From JBBDWZ01 sp050732575 (GTDB taxonomy: Bacteria > Gemmatimonadota > Gemmatimonadetes > Longimicrobiales > RSA9), in contig JBOHRF010000146.1 of assembly GCA_050732575.1 (NCBI GenBank), positions 1 to 11,731 on the forward strand: a stretch of 11,731 nt of DNA, read 5' to 3'. Below the pieces are notes generated by a model. That model ran no database searches and was not told where the DNA came from. It worked only from the letters and a program-made list of their open reading frames with translations. Below, piece after piece: positions 1-7,572 of the stretch; the first letter of the stretch is position 1, and each line of letters opens with the position of its first letter. The translations under genes and the position numbers were made by a program.

Positions 1-106
1 GGCAGCTATTTCAATGTGGCCCGGCGTGCAACTAGCGCAGGTCGACATCTGGTTTCCACTCGCACCGTATCGCGCGTTCGTGCAAAGTGCCACCTGGGAC
101 CAACTG
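1..106 (+). pseudogene. Remnant of an ADOP-type ABC permease gene
   Basis: This is a decayed copy of part of the permease gene that follows. Bases 1-15 match 896-910 (encoding GSYFN), and bases 23-106 match 1106-1189 at about 80% identity, encoding GVQLAQVDIWFPLAPYR against GVQLARVDIWFPLAPYR. Between the two blocks the remnant lacks about 188 bases present in the intact gene. Because 188 is not a multiple of three, the two blocks lie in different frames. Similarity stops at about 106. The fragment belongs to the MacB-like periplasmic core region and cannot encode a permease. The divergence implies an old tandem paralogue, not a recent duplication or an assembly echo. Its 5' side lies outside the window. 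Confidence 0.72.
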
Positions 107-153
107 CCTGATCAGACGCGCCCTGCGCCTCACCTTCCCCCCCTCAGCACTTT

Positions 154-180
154 CCTCCTCCTGGTGGGGCGAGGAGGAGG
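154..180. repeat. Inverted repeat CCTCCTCC/GGAGGAGG
   Basis: CCTCCTCC at 154-161 is perfectly complementary to GGAGGAGG at 173-180, with an 11-nt GT-rich loop. The GGAGGAGGAGG run continues to 183, so the stem can slip by 3 nt. No T-run follows, so it is not a standard intrinsic terminator. Each arm is itself a CCT or GGA triplet repeat, so it may be simple-sequence drift and not a selected structure. Confidence 0.5.
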
Positions 181-190
181 AGGCCCCTAC

Positions 191-223
191 GGATTAAGAT
201 TAAGGTCAGGATCAGGATTAGGG
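191..223. repeat. Degenerate hexamer tandem repeat
   Basis: The sequence reads as successive hexamers GGATTA, AGATTA, AGGTCA, GGATCA and GGATTA followed by GGG, about five degenerate copies. It is AT-richer than its surroundings and resembles a decayed microsatellite. No function is apparent. Confidence 0.5.
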
Positions 224-262
224 CCGCGCATTCTGACACCCTGATTTGCTGGGAGAGCGCAC

Positions 263-358
263 ATGCACGCGGTGACTATCGCACTGCGGGTCACGCTTTT
301 CAGCATAGCGGCCGCCGCGGCAAGCCGACCTACGGCATGTCCAGCACGTGACGCGTGA
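263..358 (+). CDS. Doubtful 31-codon ORF resembling an isolated signal peptide
   Basis: An ATG at 263 follows GGGAGA (251-256) at good Shine-Dalgarno spacing and opens a 31-codon frame ending at TGA 356-358. The product starts MHAVTIALRVTLFS and continues with an Ala-rich segment. It has a weakly basic, then hydrophobic, then small-residue pattern like a signal peptide, but no mature domain follows. The stop lies inside the left arm of the inverted repeat at 347-374. It could be the 5' stub of a lost secreted-protein gene, a leader ORF for the permease, or chance. I do not recognise a family. Confidence 0.2.
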   Translation: MHAVTIALRVTLFSIAAAAASRPTACPARDA

Positions 359-374
359 CGTCTAACGCGTCACG
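347..374. promoter_or_regulatory. Perfect 10-bp inverted repeat upstream of the permease
   Basis: CGTGACGCGT at 347-356 is exactly complementary to ACGCGTCACG at 365-374, separated by 8 nt. Each arm contains the self-complementary core ACGCGT. It lies about 100 nt upstream of the permease start and lacks a T-tract, so a dimeric repressor operator or an RNA hairpin fits better than a terminator. No regulator gene is adjacent. Confidence 0.4.
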
Positions 375-443
375 CAGCCGAACAACCTTGAGGTCTGTCC
401 AAGGCACAGAGTACGGACAGGAGCACGAGTCCGCCTACCATAA

Positions 444-462
444 CGATCGACGACCTCGATCG
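444..462 (+). promoter_or_regulatory. Leader hairpin next to the permease ribosome binding site
   Basis: CGATCGA (444-450) pairs perfectly with TCGATCG (456-462) across a 5-nt loop. The stem ends 3 nt before the GAGAG (466-470) that would serve as Shine-Dalgarno for the ATG at 476. If transcribed, it could affect translation initiation. It could also be a DNA-level palindrome bound by a regulator. Confidence 0.3.
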
Positions 463-475
463 ATTGAGAGTGGCC

Positions 476-2974
476 ATGATCAATCGTGAGCAGACGAGCA
501 GTGAGCGCTGGCTGAACCGCTGGGACGCACTGGCCATGTCGGGAAGACTCGCGCTGCGTTCGTTGCGGCGCACACCCGGCTTGTCGCTGGGCGTGATCCT
601 GGCCTTTGCGCTGGGCATTGGCGCCAACAGCACAGTCTACCAGGTGATCGATCGGCTGTTGTTGCGGCCGCCGCCGCATCTGCGCGAGCCGGAATCGCTG
701 CACATGCTGGCGGTGCACTTCAATGCGCAGCAACTGGGACGTGAAATCACCAATCCCATTCGCTCGTATCCGGAGCTCAACGATTATCGGGCAGCCCGTA
801 GTCTGGCCGGATTGGCCGGCTTCAACTATTCCGTGCACGAGCTGACACTTACGCAGGCTGCTGGCGGTCAACGCATACGCGGCATGAGTGTGACGGGCAG
901 CTACTTCAACCTGATAGGTGTGCGCCCTGCGCTCGGACGCCTGCTCGCGGAATCGGATGATCGCGTGGGTGCGCCGCATGTGGCCGTGCTCAGCTATGGG
1001 TTCTGGCAGCGGCAATATGGTGGCACTCAGGCGGTGCTGGGCCAAACCGTGGATTTTGGGCAGGGGCCGCAGACCATTGTGGGCGTGTTGCCGCACGCGT
1101 TCGCGGGCGTTCAGCTGGCACGCGTCGACATCTGGTTTCCGCTCGCACCGTATCGCGGCTCCGTGCAGGGCTCAACCTGGGACCAGCAGCGCGCAAATCA
1201 CTGGCTCAACATCGTAGTGCGTTTGCGTCCAGGCGTGCAGGTGCAACAGGCGGAAGCGGAGCTGAATGCCCTGTTTCGCTCGGCGTACCAACAAGAAATC
1301 TCGACCGGACGATATCCGGCCGATAGTCGGGTGGTTCTGGCATCGCTTATTCCGGGCAAGAGTCCGCTGGCGCCGCCCGAAGTTGGCGTTACCCGCTGGC
1401 TGGCGGCCATTGCTCTGGTCGTGCTGCTCATTGCCTGCATCAATATCACCAACCTGTTACTAGCGCGTGGCGTGCGCGAGCGGCGGTCTCTGGGTATTCG
1501 CCTGGCGTTGGGAGTCACGCGCACACGGTTGATCGGGCAGACGCTCGTAGAAGTCACGCTGTTCGCGCTTTTGGGTGGTGCTGTGGCGCTACTGGGCGCG
1601 CGTTATGGCGGCACATTCCTCCAGCGCACGCTGCTGCCTGATTATGCCTGGGACGCGTTTGGCTGGAGCGGCAGCGTGGCCTGGATCACACTGGCACTGG
1701 CGCTGCTGGCCGGTCTGGTGGCCGCACTGTTGCCCGTTCTGCAGCTGCTGAGGCCCACGGTGTTGGCATCCTTGCGCTCGAGGCCGGGCAGTGATACGGG
1801 CATGCAGACGGTGCGCCTGCGCGGTGCACTGGTGGTCACACAAGTTGCGCTTTCCGTGACGCTGCTGGCCGGCGCCGGACTCTTTCTCAAGAGCTTCCGC
1901 AATGCCACGAAATGGGACCTCGGCATCGATCTGGAACGGGCCTGGTTCATTGCGCTGGACATGCGCGAATTCCCGGAAGAAATCAACGCGTTCTACAAGC
2001 GCGCGACCGACGAGTTGCGCGCCGTGCCCGGGGTTGCGGCCGCGGCCGCATCCTCCACCATGCCGCTCTTCCAGCGTCACGGCATCCGCTTCCGCGCGGA
2101 GGGCTGGGATTCCCTGCCCGGCCGGGTCATGGTGCATGCCGTACAGGGCGACTACTTCGCCGCGCTCGGTCTGCGCATCCTGCAAGGACGCGCCTTGAGC
2201 GACGCGGATGTTGCCGGTGCACCGCTGGCCACCGTGGTGAGCAGCGAGATGGCACGTGTGCTCTACCCGGCAGGTGCACTGGACCGCTGCCTTTACATCG
2301 GGGCCAATTCCAACAGCTGCACGCGGATTGTCGGTGTTGCCGAAGGTGCACTGACCGATGGTGTGGGCGGTGCGCCGGCCATGCAATTCTACCTGGCCTC
2401 GGCTCAGCATCCAACGGCCCCTCAGCTCTGGGGCTTCTCCGTGCGCGCGCAGCCTGGCGCTGCTCCCACACCGGTCGTGGATGGCGTTCGCCGCTCGTTG
2501 CGCGCGCTGGCACCGGGCATTCGCTGGGTCGAGATCACACCATTTGCCGAGCTGGTCGAGATGCAGCTGCGGCCCTGGCGGCTGGGCGCCACGCTGTTCA
2601 CGCTCTTCGGCACATTGGCGCTCATCGTGGCCGTGCTCGGATTGTACGCGGTGATGGCATTCGACGTGTCGCAGCGCACGCGCGAGCTGGGCGTGCGCGC
2701 CGCGCTCGGTGCCTCACCCCGCGGATTGTTGCGCCTGGTCGTGCACCGCTCGCTGTTGCTCGCCAGTGCCGGCGCCGCGCTGGGCGTGCTCATCACGCTC
2801 GCACTCGCGCCGCGTCTACAGGCCCTGTTGTTCCATGTGCCGGCACGCGACCTGTCCAGTCTGGTGCTGGTCAGCGCAACGTTGATCGGGGCAGGTGTGC
2901 TGGCCGCCTGGTTGCCCGGACGGCGCGCCGCGCGCAGCGATCCGTTACTGGCATTGCGCTCCGGCGAATCGTGA
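476..2974 (+). CDS. ADOP-family MacB/FtsX-like ABC transporter permease
   Basis: An 832-residue inner-membrane permease of the acidobacterial duplicated orphan permease type, which fuses two MacB/FtsX permease halves in one chain. Hydrophobic segments lie near residues 35-57, 308-331, 355-376, 400-425, 450-472, 704-730, 758-780 and 795-815. A large periplasmic MacB-core domain follows the first segment of each half. The FtsX-type cytoplasmic loops are visible as RSLGIRLALG in the first half and RELGVRAALGASPRG in the second; the N-terminal RTPGLSLGVILAFALGIGAN is the usual family opening. ATG 476 is preferred for its GAGAG at 466-470; an in-frame TTG at 464 and ATG at 536 are alternatives. 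No ATPase gene is adjacent, as is typical of these orphans. The family probably works in mechanotransmission or export coupled to an ATPase encoded elsewhere; the substrate is unknown. Confidence 0.93.
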   Translation: MINREQTSSERWLNRWDALAMSGRLALRSLRRTPGLSLGVILAFALGIGANSTVYQVIDRLLLRPPPHLREPESLHMLAVHFNAQQLGREITNPIRSYPELNDYRAARSLAGLAGFNYSVHELTLTQAAGGQRIRGMSVTGSYFNLIGVRPALGRLLAESDDRVGAPHVAVLSYGFWQRQYGGTQAVLGQTVDFGQGPQTIVGVLPHAFAGVQLARVDIWFPLAPYRGSVQGSTWDQQRANHWLNIVVRLRPGVQVQQAEAELNALFRSAYQQEISTGRYPADSRVVLASLIPGKSPLAPPEVGVTRWLAAIALVVLLIACINITNLLLARGVRERRSLGIRLALGVTRTRLIGQTLVEVTLFALLGGAVALLGARYGGTFLQRTLLPDYAWDAFGWSGSVAWITLALALLAGLVAALLPVLQLLRPTVLASLRSRPGSDTGMQTVRLRGALVVTQVALSVTLLAGAGLFLKSFRNATKWDLGIDLERAWFIALDMREFPEEINAFYKRATDELRAVPGVAAAAASSTMPLFQRHGIRFRAEGWDSLPGRVMVHAVQGDYFAALGLRILQGRALSDADVAGAPLATVVSSEMARVLYPAGALDRCLYIGANSNSCTRIVGVAEGALTDGVGGAPAMQFYLASAQHPTAPQLWGFSVRAQPGAAPTPVVDGVRRSLRALAPGIRWVEITPFAELVEMQLRPWRLGATLFTLFGTLALIVAVLGLYAVMAFDVSQRTRELGVRAALGASPRGLLRLVVHRSLLLASAGAALGVLITLALAPRLQALLFHVPARDLSSLVLVSATLIGAGVLAAWLPGRRAARSDPLLALRSGES

Positions 2975-3017
2975 ACGACACCGTGCTTGCTCGTGCTGGG
3001 CCGTTATTGCCGGCTTT

Positions 3018-3221
3018 CTACCGACTTGTCTTCAACCGTTGCAGGAACTCCCGCGCACGCGCATTGTGCGGCTCCAGCTGCAACACGCGCTCGAAGGCGG
3101 CAATGGCTTCACTCACCCTGCCCGTCTGCTGGTAGGTTTCGCCCAGACTGTCCCAGCCGTTTGCATAGTCCGGATGCACGCGCAGGTTGAGCCGGAACAC
3201 ACGCAGGGCCTCATTCGGCGC
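3018..3221 (-). pseudogene. C-terminal TPR fragment of a lost gene
   Basis: The minus-strand frame ends at TAG 3018-3020 and encodes a good tetratricopeptide segment: NEALRVFRLNLRVHPDYANG, then GWDSLGETYQQTGRVSEAIA, then FERVLQLEPHNARAREFLQR. That is one full TPR unit (Trp/Leu/Gly/Tyr and Ala positions in place) flanked by partial helices. Upstream the reading turns into a Cys-rich non-TPR string and meets a stop at 3255-3257. The only internal start candidate is a GTG at 3198-3200, which would cut the first repeat. Such TPR tails commonly end bacterial serine hydrolases and similar secreted enzymes, so this is probably the 3' remnant of a larger gene. A short TPR protein started at GTG 3200 cannot be excluded. 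Confidence 0.6.
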
Positions 3222-3407
3222 GACCTGCGCGCAGCAGGGGCACGCGCGCCTCTTCTATGCGCAACGCAGGTGTGTTCAATTCTCGTAGGAGAAGCCCATC
3301 ATCATCGGACATGTCCATGCGGCATTAGATGGCCTCCCCCGCGCCGGAGTTGTAAAGGGGACCTTCCTCCCTTCCTCTCGTCCTCCCTTCCTCTCTTCCG
3401 GCCTTTC
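3222..3407. other. Intergenic region with no gene seen
   Basis: No coding signal is visible. The stretch contains a 10-bp palindrome GGACATGTCC at 3307-3316 and a polypyrimidine block from about 3362 to the end of the ridA-like gene. For the minus-strand operon this is the 3' flank, but no GC-rich hairpin followed by a T-run is evident. Confidence 0.5.
3365..3395. repeat. Duplicated 15-nt pyrimidine motif
   Basis: TCCTCCCTTCCTCTC occurs exactly twice, at 3365-3379 and 3381-3395, separated by one G (period 16). It lies in a tract of about 50 nt that is almost pure pyrimidine on the plus strand. The tract begins 12 nt after the RidA-like stop codon in the transcription direction, so it would be purine-rich in the operon mRNA. 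Confidence 0.65.
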
Positions 3408-3812
3408 TTACCCGACCACGGCGGTGGCCTCGACTTCGATGCGCGCGCGTGCTTCCACCAATCCTGCTACCACCACCACGGTCATGGCCGGATAATGCCG
3501 GCCCAACACTTCGCGGTAGGCCGCGCCCAATTCCTCGAGCCGGGCCAGGTACTCAGCGCGATCCGTGATGTACCAGGTGAGCCGCACGATCTGGTCGGCC
3601 CGACCGCCGGCTGCTGCCAGCACGGTGATGACGTTGCGGAATGCCTGGCGCGCCTGCGCGACAAAGTCATCACTCTCGAAGGCACCCGTGGTGGGATTCC
3701 AGCCGATCTGTCCGGCCAGGGCAATGACGTGACCGTGCGCAACGATCGCATGCGCATAGCCGGACGGGCGCGGCCAGCCAGCGGGCAGAATCGCTTCCGC
3801 GTTGTTCATCAT
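3408..3812 (-). CDS. RidA/YjgF/YER057c-family protein lacking the conserved Arg
   Basis: A 134-residue Rid-family protein, about the usual length for the chorismate-mutase-like trimeric fold. Family features include AGQIGWNPTTG near residues 33-43, QARQAFRNVITVLAAAGG (53-70), and the C-terminal YPAMTVVVVAGLVEARARIE followed by VEATAV. RidA enzymes that hydrolyse enamine/imine intermediates carry an Arg just after the strand here (VARLP in E. coli RidA, from memory). In this protein the aligned residue is Gly117, which suggests one of the Rid subfamilies without that Arg. Its ATG overlaps the ligase stop (3809-3812), so the two are probably translationally coupled. In the operon it could handle an amino/imino intermediate of 2-aminobenzoate breakdown, but the changed residue makes plain imine deaminase activity uncertain. 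Confidence 0.88.
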   Translation of the reverse strand: MMNNAEAILPAGWPRPSGYAHAIVAHGHVIALAGQIGWNPTTGAFESDDFVAQARQAFRNVITVLAAAGGRADQIVRLTWYITDRAEYLARLEELGAAYREVLGRHYPAMTVVVVAGLVEARARIEVEATAVVG

Positions 3813-5428
3813 TCTTCCCGCAGCTTGAAGCGCTGCAACTTGCCCGTGTCCGTGCGCGGCAGCGTGCTCACGAATTCTATGGCGCGCGGATACTTGTACG
3901 GCGCAATCTGCGCTTTCACGAAATCCTGCAGCTCCTTGATCAGATGATCGGCGGGCGCTACGCCCGGCTTCAGCACGATAAACGCTTTTACGATGAAGCC
4001 GCGCTCATCATCGGGCGCACCCACCACGCCACACTCCTGCACGCATTCATGCTCCAGCAGCACATTTTCGACCTCGGGTCCCGAGATGTTGTAGCCGGCC
4101 GAGATGATCATGTCGTCCGCGCGCGCCTGGAACCAGAAATAACCATCTTCATCCATCAGGTACGCATCGCCGGTGAGATTCCAGCCCTTCTTCACGTAGC
4201 TACGCTGCCGTTCATCATCGCCCAGGTAGCGACAGCCGGTGGGACCGCGCACGGCCAGTTTGCCGATCTGGCCAGGCGGCAGCTCGTTCATGTCATCGTC
4301 GACAATACGAGCCTCATAGCCAGGCACGGCAGTGCCGGTCGAACCCGGTCGTATGGCCGCGCCGGCCGCGCTGATGAAGATGTGCAGCAGCTCGGTAGCA
4401 CCAATGCCATCAATGATCTCGATGCCGGTAGCACGCTTCCAGGCCTGGAACGTGGCCAGCGGCAGTGCCTCGCCTGCCGATACACATTTCTTCAGGCTGG
4501 ACACATCAAAGTCGGGGAGCCGGCCCAGCATGGCGCGATAGGCGGTCGGCGAGGTGAATACAATGCTGGGCCGGAAGGTCTGGATGCCTTCCAGCAGTTG
4601 CGGCGGCTGCGCCTGCTCGAGCAGCAGTGCCGAGGCACCCACGCTCATGGGAAAGAGTACCAGCGCACCCAGGCCAAACGTGAAGGCAAAGGGCGGTGAG
4701 CCGCAGAAGACATCATTGGCCCTGGGTCGCAGGACGTGGCGAGGCCAGCAATCGCAGATGGCCAGAATGTCACGATGGAAATGCACGGTGCCCTTGGCAC
4801 GACCGGTCGTGCCCGATGTATATGCGATGATGGCCACATCATCGGCGGCCGTATCCACATGGGTGAAGCGAGGCAGCTTGCTGGCCATCAGCGCTTCCAG
4901 CTCACCGTTGCCGAACAGTGTAACGGGCACCGATCTGCGGCCGGGCTGAGCCAGCGTTTCCTGCAAGGCATCCGCGAAGCGTGCATCCACGAGCGCCAGG
5001 TTGACCTGCGCATGATCCAGGATGTAGCGCAGCTCGCGCGGGCGCAGCAGCGGCATGGTGCACACCACGATGCCACCGGCCTTGAGCACAGCAAACCAGC
5101 AGGCCGCTTGCAGGGCGTTGTTAGGCGCACGTAGCAGTACACGATGGCCGGCGACCAGGCCCAGGTCCTCTACCAGTACATGAGCAATGCGGTTCGCCGC
5201 CGCGTACAGGTCGTGATACGTCCACTGGCCGCCGGGAAAGTGGAACACGGGGTGGGCACCATGGCCGCGCTCGATGTGCAGGTCCAGCAGTTCCGCGGCG
5301 CAGTTGAGCCGGGGCGGATACTGCAGTTCGGGCAGGGTAAACTCCAGTTGCGGCCACAGCTCCGCGGGAGGCAGGTGATCACGCGCGAACGTATCCTGAT
5401 GTGCGCTGTGCGCGACATCCGGTTTCAT
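3809..5428 (-). CDS. 2-aminobenzoate/benzoate-type CoA ligase (AMP-forming)
   Basis: A 539-residue ANL-superfamily acyl-CoA synthetase that would activate an aromatic carboxylic acid in the cytosol with ATP and CoA. Visible motifs are the phosphate-binding loop AYTSGTTGRAKGT (202-214), the adenine/acyl pocket DGIGATELLH (340-349), ribose-binding Asp421 in TGDAY, hinge Arg436 in ARADDMIISAGYN, and the C-terminal catalytic lysine Lys530 in RTDTGKLQRFK. The segments PPFAFTFGLG and SPTAYRAML resemble the benzoate and 2-aminobenzoate ligase group. The gene overlaps the dehydrogenase stop by ATGA (5425-5428) and the next start by 4 nt; AGGGGGG precedes its ATG. The RidA partner favours an amino-substituted substrate such as anthranilate, which is an inference. 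Benzoate or salicylate are alternatives. It resembles AbmG of Azoarcus evansii in role; I leave the symbol blank because the substrate is unproven. Confidence 0.88.
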   Translation of the reverse strand: MKPDVAHSAHQDTFARDHLPPAELWPQLEFTLPELQYPPRLNCAAELLDLHIERGHGAHPVFHFPGGQWTYHDLYAAANRIAHVLVEDLGLVAGHRVLLRAPNNALQAACWFAVLKAGGIVVCTMPLLRPRELRYILDHAQVNLALVDARFADALQETLAQPGRRSVPVTLFGNGELEALMASKLPRFTHVDTAADDVAIIAYTSGTTGRAKGTVHFHRDILAICDCWPRHVLRPRANDVFCGSPPFAFTFGLGALVLFPMSVGASALLLEQAQPPQLLEGIQTFRPSIVFTSPTAYRAMLGRLPDFDVSSLKKCVSAGEALPLATFQAWKRATGIEIIDGIGATELLHIFISAAGAAIRPGSTGTAVPGYEARIVDDDMNELPPGQIGKLAVRGPTGCRYLGDDERQRSYVKKGWNLTGDAYLMDEDGYFWFQARADDMIISAGYNISGPEVENVLLEHECVQECGVVGAPDDERGFIVKAFIVLKPGVAPADHLIKELQDFVKAQIAPYKYPRAIEFVSTLPRTDTGKLQRFKLREE

Positions 5429-6626
5429 GCGCCCCCCCTGGCCGATTCTTCTTTTTCCCTTTTCTTCTCATCCGCCAGTAGCTGATTGGCAATCACGATC
5501 TTCTGGATTTCGCTGGTCCCTTCATAAATTCGCAATGCGCGAATCTCGCGGTACAATCGCTCCACGGTCTCGCCGACCACTACACCGCGCCCGCCGTGCA
5601 ACTGCACGGCCGAATCAATGACCTGCTGCGCCTGCTCGGTAGCAAACAACTTGGCCATGGCGGCTTCACGCGTCACGCGCGCCGCGCCCGCATCTTTGGT
5701 CCAGGCAGCGCGGTAAACGAGCAGCGCTGCCGCATCCACGGCGGTCGCCATGTCGGCCAGCCGGGCCTGTGTCATTTGCTGCTCGGCCAGCGGCTTGCCG
5801 AACTGTTGGCGCGCGCGCGTGAACGACAGCGTTTCGGTCAGGGCGCGGCGCGCGAAGCCCAGTGCCGCCGCGGCCACGGTCGTGCGAAAGACGTCCAGTG
5901 TGGCCAGCGCGATTTTGAGACCGGCACCAGCCTCGCCGATGAGGGCATCGGCAAACACATGGCAACGATGGAAGACCAGACTGCCCAGCACGTGCGGCGC
6001 CAACACTTCCACGCGCTCGCTCACGCGCAAACCGTCGGCATCGGCGTTTACCACGAACGCGCCATAACTCTTTTCACCCAGCTCGGGCAGACGACAGAAC
6101 ACGATGTAATGGTCGGCAATGCCCGCATTCGAGATCCAGGTCTTTTCGCCATCGATAGTCCAGCCATCACCCTGCTTTTGAGCCGTAGTCCTTAGCGCAC
6201 CAATGTCGGAACCGGCCTCGCGCTCCGAGATGGCAAAGGCGGCAATGCGCTCGCCGCGCGCCACGGGCGGCAGGTATTTCCGTTTTTGCAGCTCACTACC
6301 GAACAGCGTGATGGGCCCCGTTCCCAGCCCCTGCATGGCAAAGGCAAAATCGGCGAGCCCCGATTGATAGGCGAGCGCCTCGCGAATCAAGCAGAGCGAG
6401 CGCAGGTCGAGCCGGTCCCGTTCCCCACCGAATGCCTGCGGCACCACATAGCGCAACCAACCGGCGCGCCCCAAGGCACGCACCCAGCGCACGGCGGCCG
6501 CATCGATCGCATCCGAGGCCGCATCCGTGCGCGCATCCTCGTCCACGCTCGCCGCCCAAGCCGTGACTTCACTGGCCAGCACTCGATGGGAATCGTCAAA
6601 AAAAGGCCAACCCAGTTGTTCCACGT

Positions 6627-6630
<4 letters not shown>
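5425..6630 (-). CDS. Acyl-CoA dehydrogenase
   Basis: A 401-residue FAD-dependent acyl-CoA dehydrogenase. The N-terminal helical domain is followed by the flavin/substrate motif AISEREAGSDIGALRTTA (133-150) and WTIDGEKTWISNAG (157-170). The C-terminal helical domain has FTRARQQFGKPLAEQQ (270-285), QLHGGRGV (343-350), and YREIRALRIYEGTSEIQK (360-377), in which Glu370 is the expected catalytic base. It would oxidise a CoA thioester at C2-C3, probably a ring-derived or ring-opened intermediate in this operon, passing electrons to ETF. The tail (DEKKREKEES) is charged and is encoded by a pyrimidine-rich plus-strand block. The 4-nt overlap TTGA (6627-6630) with the upstream gene gives a TTG start. 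A GTG at 6622-6624 is better spaced from GAGGG and is a real alternative. Confidence 0.93.
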
Positions 6631-7460
<830 letters not shown>

Positions 7461-7513
7461 TCCGCGTCACCTGGAAAGAGAGATCTGACGGGCCCCAAAA
7501 TGCGGTGGCCGGA

Positions 7514-7564
7514 GGCGGACCACCACCACGTTCTCCCGTTTCGGCCGGTCCAGATATGGCCGGC
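7514..7564. repeat. Left REP-like repeat with hairpin
   Basis: The outer part GGCGGACCACCACCACGTT (7514-7532) recurs as its exact reverse complement at 8522-8540. The inner part (7533-7559) matches the other copy at 18 of 27 positions. Its CGGCCG core aligns with TGGCCA of the right copy, so one base pair is changed on both sides and the palindrome survives. A hairpin of GCCGG and CCGGC (7544-7564) ends 8 nt beyond the transposase stop on the minus strand. Confidence 0.62.
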
Positions 7565-7572
7565 GCCTGGTC

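Larger units (their letters stand above)
107..262. other. Low-complexity intergenic stretch
   Basis: No convincing gene is visible. The stretch begins with pyrimidine-rich sequence (about 130-161), continues with a strong inverted repeat and a degenerate hexamer array (both listed separately), and ends with a purine-rich GGGAGA at 251-256. It lies between the permease remnant and the leader of the intact permease, and looks like debris from repeated rearrangement. Confidence 0.5.

Noticed and set aside
154..183. Intrinsic terminator
   Set aside because: The stem is strong, but no T-run follows on either strand and no intact gene ends just before it.
362..1096. A 244-codon minus-strand frame over the permease start
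   Set aside because: It is antisense to conserved permease sequence; the His/Arg/Gln-rich translation lacks any recognisable motif.
1912..3135. A 407-codon plus-strand frame
   Set aside because: It is out of frame with the strongly supported permease gene it overlaps; its translation is Arg/Ala/Gly-rich with no family motif, as expected for a GC-rich shadow.
2895..3947. A 350-codon plus-strand frame
   Set aside because: It runs antisense through the RidA-like gene and across the TPR remnant and the pyrimidine tract. The product has no coherent domain.
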